DNA of 64,000 nucleotides from Haloglomus litoreum (GCF_029338515.1 NZ_CP119988.1:2418001-2482000), one strand, 5' to 3'; counted from the first letter of the stretch, positions 1-9,381 are shown. Translations and numbers: made by a program. The notes: generated by a model from the letters alone, not told the origin.

Positions 1-180
1 GACGGGGCGCTTCTTCCGCGTGACGTAGCCGGCGATGCGGTTGCGGACGCCCTTGGACTCGACGTTGGTGGTCTCCGTGACGACCTCCTTGTTGTGCTCG
101 AAGTCCTGGCCGAACGCGTCCGGGTAGCGCTCGAGCAGTCGGTTCCCGATCTTCTTGATGTAGGCGGGCTTGATGGCCAT
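1..180 (-). CDS. rps17e: 30S ribosomal protein S17e (3' end cut by the window)
   Basis: The reverse strand from position 180 encodes a short basic protein starting [20 protein letters not shown], which matches archaeal/eukaryotic ribosomal protein S17e of the small subunit. Sixty codons lie in the window. The archaeal protein is usually only slightly longer, so just the last few residues are missing. It is the last visible gene of a minus-strand run and starts 57 nt after the DUF447 stop. The conserved stretch around the central [12 protein letters not shown] supports the call. Confidence 0.95.
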   Translation of the reverse strand, partial: MAIKPAYIKKIGNRLLERYPDAFGQDFEHNKEVVTETTNVESKGVRNRIAGYVTRKKRPV

Positions 181-237
181 GGTGTCCGACAACTCGTCGG
201 TCCGTACCTAAAAACGTTCGACTCCCGCCCTGGCGTG

Positions 238-936
238 TCACTCGTCGGCACGACCGTCCCCGGCGTGGGCGCTCCCCCCGGCGCGGTCGGCCTCCCAGTC
301 GACGAGCTCCTCGAACCGGTCCCAGGCGGCTCGCTCGCGGTCGCCCGCACAGGAGTCCACCACGTCGGCGTAGTGGGCGATGCGCTCGCGGAGCGCCGCG
401 TCGTCGAACCCGGGCACACCGAGGCGCGAGGCCGCCACGGTCGCCTCCACGACAGCCGCACGCGCGCGGTTGTGCGTCGGTACCTCGCGCGAACGGACGA
501 CCGATTCGACCGGTCGGAGCGCCCAGTCGACCCACTCCGTCCCGTCGTCGGTCCCCGAATCGAGGCGTTCGACCCGGACGCGGGCCCAGGCCGCGGCGCG
601 TTCGAGGACCGGGTCATCCTCCTCGCGGACGCTGCACGCCGCCTCGACGAAGTCCACGGGGTTCGTCCAGAACTGGACGTACCCGCCGCCGCGCGCCTCG
701 AAGTTGCGGCGGGTCCGGGTGCGACCCCAGGTGCGGGCCGTGACCGTGCCGGGGGCTGCCTCCGGCGCTGCGTCGGGCGGCGAGAGCCCCAGCGCCGCGA
801 CGTTCCAGCGGTCGTTCGGGCCGCGCGTCGTCACGACGGATTCGGTGACGCCCCGTCCCGCGAGGTCGACCGGCCAGTCGGCGCTGGGCGGGTTCTCCGC
901 CTCCGGTGAAGGCCCGGCCACCGGGTCGTCGGTCAC
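238..936 (-). CDS. DUF447 family protein (FMN-binding split-barrel type)
   Basis: A 232-residue protein that begins with GTG at 936, overlapping the TGA of the upstream CitG-like gene (GTGA). After a disordered acidic N-terminus of about 20 residues it shows the DUF447 pattern: the ESVVTTRGPNDRWNVAALGL strand, then an ARTWGRTRTRRNF segment and a VQFWTNPVDFVEAAC strand. DUF447 proteins are uncharacterised and adopt a flavin-reductase-like split barrel, which suggests FMN or F420 binding. It sits in one operon with the F420 gene cofD. No catalytic role can be read from the sequence. Confidence 0.85.
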   Translation of the reverse strand: MTDDPVAGPSPEAENPPSADWPVDLAGRGVTESVVTTRGPNDRWNVAALGLSPPDAAPEAAPGTVTARTWGRTRTRRNFEARGGGYVQFWTNPVDFVEAACSVREEDDPVLERAAAWARVRVERLDSGTDDGTEWVDWALRPVESVVRSREVPTHNRARAAVVEATVAASRLGVPGFDDAALRERIAHYADVVDSCAGDRERAAWDRFEELVDWEADRAGGSAHAGDGRADE

Positions 937-1778
937 ACCGCCACCCCCCGGCGGAGCGCCACGAACAGTGCACCGGCCGTCAGGTCGGCCGTCGTCCCCG
1001 GATTGACACCCTCGGCGACGAGTTCGTCGGCCAGTTCCGCCGGGGTGAGGTCGCCGTCACGGGCCGCCCGCGCCCGCTCGCGGACGCGCTCGGCCGTCCC
1101 GTGGTCGTGGGTCTTCACGACGAACGTATCGAGGTCGGTCGCGAGCATCTCGAGGAAGACGCGGGCAGCGCGGTCGGGGACCGGGCCGTCGTCGGCCCGG
1201 ATGGCCGCCGCGCCGTCGAAGACCCGGGGGAACCCGTCGACCCACTCGGCCGCCACCCCGTCCACGTCCGCCGAGCGCTCCATCACCTCGAACAGGGTGA
1301 GGTCGCGCTCACGGAGTGCGGCCGCCGCATCGCCCCCGCGGCGGACGTCCAGGTCGTCCATCCCCTCGGGCGGGTCGTCGACGGCCACGTCGACCGCGTC
1401 GAACGCGCGGTAGAAGCCGACGGCGTCCTCGACCGTCGTCGCCGCCACCACATCGGCGGCCCCGTCCGGCGAGAGGTCGCCGGCGTGGTCGGCGTACACG
1501 AGCGGGAGCACGGTCAGGATGGCGCCGAACTGGGTGTTCCCGCCCTGCTGGTGGCGCATCCCCTCGATGGCGCGACGGAAGGTCTCGCCCAGCGGGGCAT
1601 CCGGCACCGCGCGGAAGGCCGGTTCGGCCCCGACGGCGCCGGCGAGGAAGTGCTCGAACCGGAGGTCGTCGTGGTCGTGGAGCCGGTCGACGTTCCCGGG
1701 TTTCGGCGTCCCGGTCACCTCCAGCAGCAAGGCGAGGACCGCGTCCTGTGCGGCGGTTCGTGGACTCCGGCCCGTCAC
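933..1778 (-). CDS. triphosphoribosyl-dephospho-CoA synthase (CitG) family protein
   Basis: A 281-residue protein. I place the start at GTG 1778, which overlaps the TGA of the upstream TIM-barrel gene. An ATG at 1838 is possible but would overlap that gene by 64 nt. CitG-family signatures are TGTPKPGNVDRLHDHDDL near the N-terminus, HQQGGNTQFGAIL mid-protein and VNPGTTADLTAGALF near the C-terminus. In bacteria CitG makes the prosthetic-group precursor of citrate lyase, but no citrate lyase or malonate decarboxylase gene is nearby. The archaeal member therefore probably transfers a (phospho)ribosyl group in another cofactor pathway. That role is inference. Confidence 0.85.
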   Translation of the reverse strand: MTGRSPRTAAQDAVLALLLEVTGTPKPGNVDRLHDHDDLRFEHFLAGAVGAEPAFRAVPDAPLGETFRRAIEGMRHQQGGNTQFGAILTVLPLVYADHAGDLSPDGAADVVAATTVEDAVGFYRAFDAVDVAVDDPPEGMDDLDVRRGGDAAAALRERDLTLFEVMERSADVDGVAAEWVDGFPRVFDGAAAIRADDGPVPDRAARVFLEMLATDLDTFVVKTHDHGTAERVRERARAARDGDLTPAELADELVAEGVNPGTTADLTAGALFVALRRGVAV

Positions 1779-2584
1779 GGGTTCTCGCCTCCGCCCGCCG
1801 CGGTCGGCCGCCGTCCCGAGGCCGACCCGTCGGACCACTCGGCCACCGCGGCCCGGACGCGAGAGAGGACCTCGGGGCGGTCGCTCGGCCGACCGACCGA
1901 GACCGCGTCGGCGCCGTACGAGAGGTACTCCCGCACGGTTCGGCGATCCCGGACGCCGTTGTTGGCGACGACGAACGCGTCGGGGCAGGCCGCGACCACG
2001 TCGGCGACGACGCCCTCCGAGTCCATCGCGTCGACGTGGAGGAGGTCAGCCCCTGCGGCGTGGGCCGTCCGGCAGACCGCCGGGAGGTCGACACCGGCGA
2101 CCTCCGTCCGGCACTTGACACCCACCGTCGCGCCGGCCTCGCTCGCGGCCTGGACCTGTTCGGCGAGGCGCTCCGGGTCACGGAGGAGCGACTGGCCGGC
2201 ACCCGCCGCACACATCTCGCCCTGCCGGCAATGGGCGTTGACCTCCAGCACGGCATCGTGGTCGGCGCACACTGCGGCGGCCTCGGCGACGGGTCCCGGT
2301 CCCGCGGCACGGACGTTGAACGCCGGTCGAAGCGGTTCGTCGGCCAGTGCCGAGAGCTGCCGGTCGATGAACGCCACCGGGTCGTCCGGGAGGAACTCCT
2401 CGCGGTCCCGCTCGACGAGCGCCCGAGCCGCCGACCGCGTGGGCCCGTCGAGCGCGATGCCGCCGAGGACGGCGCAACCGACGTGGGGGAGGGCGGCGCG
2501 GGCCCACGCCGCGTCGGACTCGCCCGAGAGCGACGCGACGGCGACACGGGGCTCGAACGGTGGGGCGTCGGACGGGGGGGTCAT
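1775..2584 (-). CDS. dihydrouridine-synthase-like TIM-barrel protein (archaeal nifR3-related family)
   Basis: A 269-residue protein whose ATG at 2584 overlaps the cofD stop (ATGA). An upstream in-frame start at 2614 is less likely. It resembles the archaeal TIM-barrel family related to DusA/NifR3 and dihydroorotate dehydrogenase. Visible features are an [10 protein letters not shown] strand, a [20 protein letters not shown] segment with the Cys-containing loop typical of Dus enzymes, a [13 protein letters not shown] strand with its Lys, and a [21 protein letters not shown]-phosphate loop. It probably binds FMN. The substrate is unknown: it may be tRNA uridine or a small molecule used by the neighbouring cofactor genes. 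Confidence 0.8.
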   Translation of the reverse strand: MTPPSDAPPFEPRVAVASLSGESDAAWARAALPHVGCAVLGGIALDGPTRSAARALVERDREEFLPDDPVAFIDRQLSALADEPLRPAFNVRAAGPGPVAEAAAVCADHDAVLEVNAHCRQGEMCAAGAGQSLLRDPERLAEQVQAASEAGATVGVKCRTEVAGVDLPAVCRTAHAAGADLLHVDAMDSEGVVADVVAACPDAFVVANNGVRDRRTVREYLSYGADAVSVGRPSDRPEVLSRVRAAVAEWSDGSASGRRPTAAGGGENP

Positions 2585-3576
2585 GCGCCGACGACCTCCA
2601 GGGCCTCCTTGCACGCCCAGGCCACCCGCTCGGCGTCGGCCGGCGTGTCCAGCGTCGTATCCGTCTGCACGACCGGGCGGTCGAGGTCGGTCCCGTCGGC
2701 CTCGTCGAGGACGAACGCGTCCACCCCGGGGTAGGCGTCGGCCACGCCCCGTGTGGAGGGCTCGTAGCCGACCGCATCCATCAGCTTCGCCGCGGGCCCG
2801 GAGAACACCCGGTCCTCGACGAACGGCGAGACGGCGACCGCCGGCGTCCGGTCGAGCGCGTCCGCGAAGGCGTCCATCGCGGTCATCGGCCCGATGCTCG
2901 TCACCGGGTTGGAGGGCCCGACGACCACGGGTTCGGTCAGCGCCGTCAGCACCTCGTCGGTCGGCTCGGCGGCCTCGGCGCCGCGGAACTCGACGGATTC
3001 GACAGCCGGCTCCGCGCGCCGATGGACCCAGAACTCCTGGAAGTGCATCGGTCCCTCGTCGGTGTGGACGATGCTCGCCACGGGCTCGTCGCTCATCGGG
3101 AGCAGCGTCCGGTCGAGCCCGAACGCGTCGGCGAGGGTGTGGGTGACCTCGGTGAGCGAGCGCCCCTCGTCCAGCAGCGAGGTCCGGGTGACGTGGACGG
3201 CCCGGTCGCGGTCGCCGATCTCCATGAACTCCGCGACACCCGAGAACCGGCGCCAGCGCGCGATGTCGCGGCCCTCTGTCTGGAGGTCATCGGGCAGGTA
3301 GCGCGGCCCGGCTTCGAGCCTGGCCGCCTGGGCGAGCTCCTGCAGGCGCTCGTGGGTCGTCGTGGTGTCGTCCTCGATACCCCACCAGCGCTCCCGGTCG
3401 AGGACGCCACCCTCGAGGAACAGCACCGTGTCCAGGTCCGGACAGACGAGGTGGCCGCCGAGTTCGACGTCGTCGCCGGTGTTGGCGACCACGCTCGTCT
3501 CCTGGGGGTCGAAGACGGCGTCCGCGCCGGCCAGCAGCTTCGGCGTTCCCGTACCGCCGGCGAGGAAGGTGACCAT
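2581..3576 (-). CDS. cofD: 2-phospho-L-lactate transferase
   Basis: A 331-residue CofD, which joins the lactyl-phosphate (or phosphoenolpyruvate-derived) moiety to Fo in coenzyme F420 synthesis. The start at ATG 3576 gives the diagnostic N-terminus [15 protein letters not shown], a glycine-rich nucleotide loop. Further family blocks are [20 protein letters not shown], an RWWGIEDDT segment and the phosphate-binding [15 protein letters not shown]. The length is normal for the family. It lies 23 nt downstream of a lipoprotein gene and is translationally coupled to the Dus-like gene, so the run 3.6 kb down to S17e reads as one transcription unit. Confidence 0.95.
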   Translation of the reverse strand: MVTFLAGGTGTPKLLAGADAVFDPQETSVVANTGDDVELGGHLVCPDLDTVLFLEGGVLDRERWWGIEDDTTTTHERLQELAQAARLEAGPRYLPDDLQTEGRDIARWRRFSGVAEFMEIGDRDRAVHVTRTSLLDEGRSLTEVTHTLADAFGLDRTLLPMSDEPVASIVHTDEGPMHFQEFWVHRRAEPAVESVEFRGAEAAEPTDEVLTALTEPVVVGPSNPVTSIGPMTAMDAFADALDRTPAVAVSPFVEDRVFSGPAAKLMDAVGYEPSTRGVADAYPGVDAFVLDEADGTDLDRPVVQTDTTLDTPADAERVAWACKEALEVVGA

Positions 3577-3599
3577 ATCTCGGCTCGGGTGGGGCGGGA

Positions 3600-4421
3600 C
3601 TAACGCGTTTCGCCTGCCCCCGCCCGGACCTTGGACCCCCCGCCCCCGGTGTCGTCGGTCCACGGCGGCGGCGTGACCGCCGTGTCGCCGAGGGCGCGGT
3701 AGCGGGTCCGCTCGACGACGACGTACTGGCGACCGCCGGCCGAGACCCGCATCGTCAACCGAGAGCGGGCGAGCGAGCCGTCCGGCCTGACGAGCACCTC
3801 CAGCCGGTACCGCTCGATGTGCGTGTCCCCGGCGTAGTGGGAGTAGCGGACGTCCGACCAGGAGCCGTTGCGGACGACGTAGCGGTACGTCCCCTGGCCG
3901 TCCACCATCGCCGGCCCGTCGTAGTGGAGCGGTTCCGCAGTCAGCACTGCGCCCGTGGGCGCCGGCACCAGCCCTCCCTCCGTCGGGCCGGTGAGGTTCC
4001 CCCCGTAGCGCTCCCGGGACGTCCGGTTCCGGCCGTTCTCGCCGGGCGGGTACGTCAACCGCGTGTACCGGTAGCCCGGCTCCGCGTCGGTCCCCGTCAC
4101 GGTGTACGAGACCAGCACCCGGTCGGGGTGCTCCTGGCGGACCAGCGACCGCCCTGCGGACAGCTGCCGCCGCGCCATGGTTCGGTCCACCCGGACGACG
4201 TCGGCGCCCTTCACGGCCCGTTCGCTCCGCTCGTACGTGTAGGAGCCCGCGTCCCGGAGGGCGGCCCCGGTTCGTTCGTAGAGCAGCCCTTCGTCGTGCA
4301 ACGTCTCGCCGTACGGCGGTTCTCCCGCAACGCGGCGGTCTGCCTCGGGGGCCACGACACCGCTACAGCCGGGCAGGATGAGGGCGACGACGAGTAGCCA
4401 GGTGGCTGGATGCGTCGGCAC
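3600..4421 (-). CDS. predicted secreted lipoprotein, function unknown
   Basis: A 273-residue protein. The most plausible start is GTG 4421, which puts a short hydrophobic stretch ([13 protein letters not shown]) directly at the N-terminus and ends it in an LPGC lipobox, so the mature protein would be lipid-anchored outside the cell. The ORF remains open further upstream, but those starts run into the divergent HD gene. The mature part alternates Tyr, Arg and Thr-rich strands, such as [12 protein letters not shown] and [12 protein letters not shown], typical of haloarchaeal beta-rich surface lipoproteins. No enzymatic motif is visible. It precedes cofD by 23 nt. Confidence 0.75.
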   Translation of the reverse strand: MPTHPATWLLVVALILPGCSGVVAPEADRRVAGEPPYGETLHDEGLLYERTGAALRDAGSYTYERSERAVKGADVVRVDRTMARRQLSAGRSLVRQEHPDRVLVSYTVTGTDAEPGYRYTRLTYPPGENGRNRTSRERYGGNLTGPTEGGLVPAPTGAVLTAEPLHYDGPAMVDGQGTYRYVVRNGSWSDVRYSHYAGDTHIERYRLEVLVRPDGSLARSRLTMRVSAGGRQYVVVERTRYRALGDTAVTPPPWTDDTGGGGSKVRAGAGETR

Positions 4422-4524
4422 GGGGTCGAAGTCCGGCGCGCGACGGGAAACGGTTCCGCCGGAGTGGGCCGGCCGTTCAGGTCCACGCGTAGCCTTTTGT
4501 CCGAGGCGGCGCAACCCCGCATCG

Positions 4525-5739
4525 ATGGTCACCATCAAGGACTCCGTCCACGACCACATCGATATCGACGGTGTGGCGGAGGCCCTGCTCGAGACGCCGC
4601 CCGTCCAGCGGCTCCGGCGCATCCGCCAGCTGGGGACCGTCCAGCTGGTCTACCCCTCCGCGAACCACACGCGCTTCGAGCACTCGCTGGGCGTGTTCCA
4701 CCTCGCCGACCGGGCGCTGGAGCACCTCTCCGTCGCGGGGCAGCAGGCGGAACGCGTCCGTGCGGCGGCCCTCCTCCACGACATCGGCCACTCGCCGTAC
4801 TCGCACAACACCGAGGAGGTGGTCGAGCGCTACACCGGCCGCGCCCACGACGACGTGGGGCCGCTCATCACCGAGGGCCCGGTCGCGCGCGTTCTGACCG
4901 AGCACGGCCTCGACCCGAGTGCGGTGGCGGGACTGGTCCGTGGCGAGGGTGAACTCGGCCAGCTCGTCTCCGGCGAGCTCGACGTCGACCGGATGGACTA
5001 CCTCGTCCGCGACGCCCACCACACCGGTAACCCGTACGGCATCATCGACCAGGCACGGCTCGTCCGGGAGCTGGCGCTGGTGGACGGCGAGCTCGCACTC
5101 GCCGAGGGGAACGTCCAGACGGCCGAGTCGCTCCTGCTCGCGCGGGCGCTGATGAACCCGACCGTCTACAACCACCACGCCGCCCGCGTCGGGAAGGCGA
5201 TGCTCCGGCGCGGCGCCGAGCGGCTGCTGGAGGGCGGCGTCTCGCCCGAGGAGCTCCGGCGGATGGACGACTGGGACTTCCACGTCGCGCTCCGGGACGA
5301 GGAGTCGACGGCGGCCATCGCCCACCGGCTCGACCGCCGGGACCTCTTCAAGCGGGCCGTCTGGGCCGAGATCGTCGACGTGCCCGACGACCTGTTCGAC
5401 GCCGACTACTACGAGATCCAGTCCCTGGAGCGGGATGTCGCCGACCGGGCCGGGGTCGACCCGGACGCCGTCATCGTCGACATCCCGGGCGAGCCACGGA
5501 TGAAGGAATCGACCACGAAGGTCGTCGTCAACGGGGAGGCCCGGCGACTGGATCAGCAGTCGGCGCTCGTCGACGCGTTGCGGACGGCCCAGCGCGAACA
5601 GTGGCGGATGGGCGTCTACTGTCCCGCCGAGCACACCGACAGTGTGGGGCCAGCCGCCGAGTCCGTCCTCGGCCTGGAACTGGACGCGCTCGTGACGGAC
5701 GTGCGGACGCGGATGCACGCCCGGCTGGACGAGTTCTGA
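4525..5739 (+). CDS. HD-domain metal-dependent phosphohydrolase (SAMHD1-like dNTPase family)
   Basis: A 404-residue protein; the ATG at 4525 gives the typical MVTIKDSVHDHI start. HD-superfamily metal ligands are visible as H53 in TRFEHSLGVFHLA, H85-D86 in LLHDIGHSPYSH and a later Asp in the VDRMDYLVRDAHHTG segment. This arrangement matches the YwfO/SAMHD1-like group of deoxynucleotide triphosphohydrolases. The C-terminal third carries a winged or ferredoxin-like region ending in QREQWRMGVYCP. It is likely a cytoplasmic dNTP or phosphomonoester hydrolase. The substrate cannot be decided from sequence. It stands alone, divergent from the lipoprotein gene. Confidence 0.9.
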   Translation: MVTIKDSVHDHIDIDGVAEALLETPPVQRLRRIRQLGTVQLVYPSANHTRFEHSLGVFHLADRALEHLSVAGQQAERVRAAALLHDIGHSPYSHNTEEVVERYTGRAHDDVGPLITEGPVARVLTEHGLDPSAVAGLVRGEGELGQLVSGELDVDRMDYLVRDAHHTGNPYGIIDQARLVRELALVDGELALAEGNVQTAESLLLARALMNPTVYNHHAARVGKAMLRRGAERLLEGGVSPEELRRMDDWDFHVALRDEESTAAIAHRLDRRDLFKRAVWAEIVDVPDDLFDADYYEIQSLERDVADRAGVDPDAVIVDIPGEPRMKESTTKVVVNGEARRLDQQSALVDALRTAQREQWRMGVYCPAEHTDSVGPAAESVLGLELDALVTDVRTRMHARLDEF

Positions 5740-5841
5740 GTTGCAGTGGCGGCCGGGGCCGACACGGCTCCGGCTGTCGACGCCGAGGCCCGCGCGACAC
5801 CTCGGAGCGCCTTTAGGCATCGCCCGTCTACGGACCGGTGA

Positions 5842-6732
5842 ATGGCCGACGACGGGGACGGGTACGTCTGCACCCAGTGTGGCCGCAAGCAGCCGACGGA
5901 TATGTCGACCTGCGAGTGCGGGTCGGCGTCGTTCCGGCCGGTGACCGAGCGGCTCACCCGGAAGTGCACGGAGTGTGGAACGCTGGTGGCGAGGGGTGTC
6001 GACAGCTGCCCAGAGTGTGGCTTCCGCTCGTTCGAGCCGCTCGATGCTGGCCCGACCGCCGGCGAGGTTGCGACGGGATACGCGGAGTGGCAGTGCACGG
6101 AGTGTGGCCGCTCGCACCAGCGCAACAACCCGCCGTGCAAGCGGTGTGGCAACGGGACCTTCGAGCGGGTCGACGTCGACGCCGACGAGGTGACGCCGAC
6201 GGAGTTCGTCGACGGCCGCTGGTACGAACTCGACCGGCCGACGATGGGGCTAGCGCTGGTCGCCGTCCTCCTGGTCGGCGTAGTCGGCGCGGGACTGCTG
6301 GGCGTCGGGCCGCTGGCACCCGACCCCCCGTGGACGGCGACGGTCGATGGACCAGCCCTCGAATCGGCCGTCGTGGAGGACCTCAATGCGGCCCGCGAGG
6401 GGAACGGCGCCGCGCCGCTGGGGACCGACGGCGACCTCGACGACGCGGCCGACGCGCGAGCGACCGCCCTCGCGACCGGCGACGGCGGCCCATCCATCGC
6501 CGAGCGCGTGACGAGTTGCGATGCGACCGGCCGCTCGATACGGGCCCGTGGTGACGAGCAGCCCCCTGGCGGCGGGGGGGACCCGACGACCGCCGAGCTC
6601 TCGGACGCCGTCGTCTCGACGCTCCTGTCGGGCGAGGGGGGCGACCCGTTCCTCGACCCGTCGGCCTCGCGGGTGGGCGTCGGGGTGGCCTCCGACGGCG
6701 GCCGGCTGGCGGTCGTGGTCGCCGTCTGCTGA
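5842..6732 (+). CDS. triple zinc-ribbon membrane protein with degenerate CAP/SCP-like outer domain
   Basis: A 296-residue protein. The first about 110 residues hold three zinc ribbons with CxxC pairs: CTQCG/CECG, CTECG/CPECG and CTECG/CKRCG. A single transmembrane helix follows around residues 133-157 (ALVAVLLVGVVGAGLLGV). Then comes a short domain starting ESAVVEDLNAAREGNGAAPL, which resembles the first helix of the CAP/SCP (PR1) family with its LN..R spacing and alternating Leu, and it ends in a VGVGVASDGGRLAVVVAVC strand. The CAP part is much shorter than normal and lacks obvious histidines, so it is probably degenerate. Function unknown. Confidence 0.75.
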   Translation: MADDGDGYVCTQCGRKQPTDMSTCECGSASFRPVTERLTRKCTECGTLVARGVDSCPECGFRSFEPLDAGPTAGEVATGYAEWQCTECGRSHQRNNPPCKRCGNGTFERVDVDADEVTPTEFVDGRWYELDRPTMGLALVAVLLVGVVGAGLLGVGPLAPDPPWTATVDGPALESAVVEDLNAAREGNGAAPLGTDGDLDDAADARATALATGDGGPSIAERVTSCDATGRSIRARGDEQPPGGGGDPTTAELSDAVVSTLLSGEGGDPFLDPSASRVGVGVASDGGRLAVVVAVC

Positions 6733-6861
6733 GCCGGGACGGGATCGGCGAGACGCGGGCTGGACGGGACCCGGACTGGACCTGGAGGCGGCGCCGACCA
6801 CCCGCAAGCGCCGGTGGCTTTTTACGCACCGGCCGGGTGAACGATTACCAAGTGAGAACTG

Positions 6862-7305
6862 ATGGCACAGGCAGGACTCCTCGCGAGCACCGTCCTCATG
6901 GGCGTGCTCACCGCAGGGCTGGTGATACTGCTGGCGAACGGCCGGAACTGGCGCCGCTACTCGCCAACCGCGCTTCCCGCGAGGCGTGACGGCGGCGGAG
7001 TGTCGATGTCCGAGCGGCCGGGGATGCTGGCGCTCGGGTTCATCGCCATCGTCTTCGTCGTCGGCGGGGCGGTCGTCGTGCTGTCGGGCGGCCTGGCGAC
7101 CATGGGCACGGCCACCCCGACCATCGACATGGCGCTGGCCGTCTCCGCACTGCTCGGACTCCTCGTCGTCGGCTACGTCGTGCTGGGGTCGTACTCGACG
7201 GCCCGCTCGCATGGCATCGGCTACGCACAGGCGCTCATGATCGCCGCCTGGGCGCTGGGCCTCCTGTTCATCGTGGCGGTGGCCGCGAAGCTGTTCACCG
7301 CCTGA
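6862..7305 (+). CDS. small integral membrane protein of the cox neighbourhood
   Basis: A 147-residue protein with an N-terminal transmembrane helix (residues 5-24), a short basic loop (RNWRRY) and three further helices around residues 55-75, 88-108 and 122-143. No catalytic or metal motif is evident. It ends 4 nt before the next gene, which begins a co-directional set of membrane proteins facing the cytochrome oxidase genes, so a role in oxidase assembly or heme/copper supply is possible. That is inference from position only. Confidence 0.75.
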   Translation: MAQAGLLASTVLMGVLTAGLVILLANGRNWRRYSPTALPARRDGGGVSMSERPGMLALGFIAIVFVVGGAVVVLSGGLATMGTATPTIDMALAVSALLGLLVVGYVVLGSYSTARSHGIGYAQALMIAAWALGLLFIVAVAAKLFTA

Positions 7306-7309
7306 GCCG

Positions 7310-7996
7310 ATGTCGACCCGCTCGCTCGAGTTCAGACCCGGCAGCGAGGAGTGGTGGCTCGCCAGCCTGCTGGCCGCCGAACTGCTGGCGCTGGTCGGCT
7401 ACTTCGGCCTGACGGACGCCGGCATCACGAGCCCACGTTACATCCTGTATCCCCTCGTGTGGATCACGGTCGGGGTCTGGGCCGTGCTCCGGGCCTCGCC
7501 CCCCGTCGCGAGCGAGCGGGCCAGGTGGATCGCCGGCGGAATCGCCGCGGGCTACGTCCTGTTGCTGGCCTTCCTCACCGGCCTCCTGGCGATCTACGTC
7601 TCGAACGGCGGTGCGGCCTCGGGCGGCCACTCGCACGTCCACGGCCTGCAGCTGACGATGACCGCACCGGGCTGGGGCCCCCGCATCTCGTACGTCACCC
7701 ACGCGTTCCACGTCTACTTCGTCCCGTTCCGCTGGATCGGGTACCTCGCGCTGGGCTACCTGCTGTACGCGACCCTGCTGGACGCGACGAGCGCCGCGCT
7801 CTCGGGCGTCGTGGGGGTCGCGACCTGCCTCAGCTGTGCGTTCCCGCTCGTCGCGTCGGTGATGGGTGGCCTCGGCGGCGCCGCGGTCGTCGGTGGGCTG
7901 GCGACCTACTCGCTCGACCTGTCGACGGCCGCGTTCCTCGTGGCGGTGGGACTGCTCCTGTGGCGGCCCGAGTACGGGAGGGTCAGTCCGTCGTGA
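7310..7996 (+). CDS. polytopic membrane protein of the cox neighbourhood
   Basis: A 228-residue protein with about six predicted helices. A short loop contains a His cluster (GGHSHVHGLQ, about residues 105-114), and a late helix carries CLSCAFPLVASVMGG. This pairing of a histidine-rich loop with a Cys-x2-Cys in a membrane helix would suit copper handling, but no named family is recognised. The gene overlaps the next start by 4 nt (GTGA), so the two are translationally coupled. Its position opposite coxD/coxA/coxB suggests an accessory role in oxidase biogenesis. Confidence 0.75.
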   Translation: MSTRSLEFRPGSEEWWLASLLAAELLALVGYFGLTDAGITSPRYILYPLVWITVGVWAVLRASPPVASERARWIAGGIAAGYVLLLAFLTGLLAIYVSNGGAASGGHSHVHGLQLTMTAPGWGPRISYVTHAFHVYFVPFRWIGYLALGYLLYATLLDATSAALSGVVGVATCLSCAFPLVASVMGGLGGAAVVGGLATYSLDLSTAAFLVAVGLLLWRPEYGRVSPS

Positions 7997-9375
7997 CGCG
8001 ACGCTGCCGGCGGCTCGCCGCCCGGCTCCCCCGCTCGGTCGCCGTCCTCCTCGGAGCGGTCCCGCTGCTCGCCGGGACGGCCGCCGCCCACGTCGGCGCG
8101 CTGGGCGGCGCCGGCACCCCCCAGCCGGTCCCGTTCTGGCTGGTCGCGCTGACCGGCGGCGGGCTCGTCGGCGGCTCCTTCCTGTTCACCAGCCTGATGA
8201 CCGACCACGAGGCCATCCAGTCGGTCAACGCGAGCCGACTCGGTCTCCCGTCGGCCGCCGCCCTCCGTCGCGGCGCACGGACCGGCGCGCGCGTCCTCGG
8301 CGTCCTCGGCCTGCTCGCCGTGCTGACCGTGGCACTGTTCGGCCCGGCCGCCCCGACGAACGCCGCCGTCCTCGTGGTCTGGGTCGGCTGGTGGGCCGGC
8401 TACACCGCGAGCACCTACCTCGTCGGCGACAGCTGGCCGGCGCTGAACCCGTGGCGGACGCTCGCCGACCTGCTCCCGGCTCGCGACCGTGATCTCCCGG
8501 ATCTCGGTGCGTGGCCCGCGACGGCCGGGCTGCTGGGGCTGGTCTGGCTGGAGGTCGTCAGCCCGGTCGCCTCCGACCCGCGCTTCCTCGCGGCCGTCGT
8601 GGTCGGCTACACGGGCGCCACGCTCGCCGGCGCCGCGGCCTACGGCGAGGCCTGGTTCGACCGCATCGACCCCGTCTCCCGCGTGTTCCGGCTCTACGGC
8701 TGGCTGGCACCGGTCCAGCGCACGGGTGATGGGCTCGCCCTCAGGCTCCCCGGCGGCACCCTCCCCTCACGCGAGCTAGCCGACCGCTCGGAGGTGGCGT
8801 TCGTGGTCGCGCTACTCTGGGTGACGACGTTCGACGGGCTCGTCTCGACTCCCACCTGGAACGACGTCGTGCGGCCGTTCGTCTCGGTCGGCGTCCCGGC
8901 ACCGCTCGTCTACCTGGTCGCCACGCTCGCGGGCTTCGGCGTCTTCCTCGGCGGCTACCGCCTCGCCGCGAGCTACGCCCGCCGGACGGCCGCCACGTAC
9001 GTCTCGGCGGTCGCCATCGAGCGCCGGTTCGCGCCCGCGCTGCTCCCCATCGCCGCCGGCTACCACCTGGCGCACTACCTGGGCTACGTGGTCGGCCTGT
9101 CGCCGGCCCTCGCGGCCGCCGTCACGAACCCGTTCGCCTCGCCGGCGCTCCGGGCGGTCGTCCTCCCGGACTGGTTCGGTGGCATCGCGCTCGCACTCGT
9201 GGTGCTCGCACACCTCGCGGCGGTCTGGGTCGCCCACGCCATCGCGTTCGACCTGTTCCCGGGGCGACTCCAGCCCATCCGCTCACAGTACCCGTTCGTC
9301 GTCGTGATGGTGGCCTACACCGCGACCAGCATGTGGATCGTCTCGCAACCGTTCGCCCGACCCATCGCCGTCTGA
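7993..9375 (+). CDS. large polytopic membrane protein of the cox neighbourhood
   Basis: A 460-residue protein starting at GTG 7993, inside the stop of the previous gene. The ORF is open much further upstream, but the coupled GTG gives a sensible N-terminus: basic residues, then a hydrophobic SVAVLLGAVPLLAGTAAAHV segment. About ten transmembrane helices follow, with conserved-looking Trp and His positions such as DSWPALNPWRTLADL, GYHLAHYLGYVVGL and HLAAVWVAHAIAFDLFPG. The family is unrecognised. Co-transcription with the two preceding genes and proximity to the terminal oxidase make a respiratory accessory role plausible but unproven. Confidence 0.75.
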   Translation: MTRRCRRLAARLPRSVAVLLGAVPLLAGTAAAHVGALGGAGTPQPVPFWLVALTGGGLVGGSFLFTSLMTDHEAIQSVNASRLGLPSAAALRRGARTGARVLGVLGLLAVLTVALFGPAAPTNAAVLVVWVGWWAGYTASTYLVGDSWPALNPWRTLADLLPARDRDLPDLGAWPATAGLLGLVWLEVVSPVASDPRFLAAVVVGYTGATLAGAAAYGEAWFDRIDPVSRVFRLYGWLAPVQRTGDGLALRLPGGTLPSRELADRSEVAFVVALLWVTTFDGLVSTPTWNDVVRPFVSVGVPAPLVYLVATLAGFGVFLGGYRLAASYARRTAATYVSAVAIERRFAPALLPIAAGYHLAHYLGYVVGLSPALAAAVTNPFASPALRAVVLPDWFGGIALALVVLAHLAAVWVAHAIAFDLFPGRLQPIRSQYPFVVVMVAYTATSMWIVSQPFARPIAV

Positions 9376-9381
9376 ACCAGT

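Noticed and set aside
1778-1838. ATG 1838 as the start of the CitG-like gene
   Set aside because: It would overlap the coupled upstream gene by 64 nt. GTG 1778 in a GTGA overlap fits the operon's coupling pattern.
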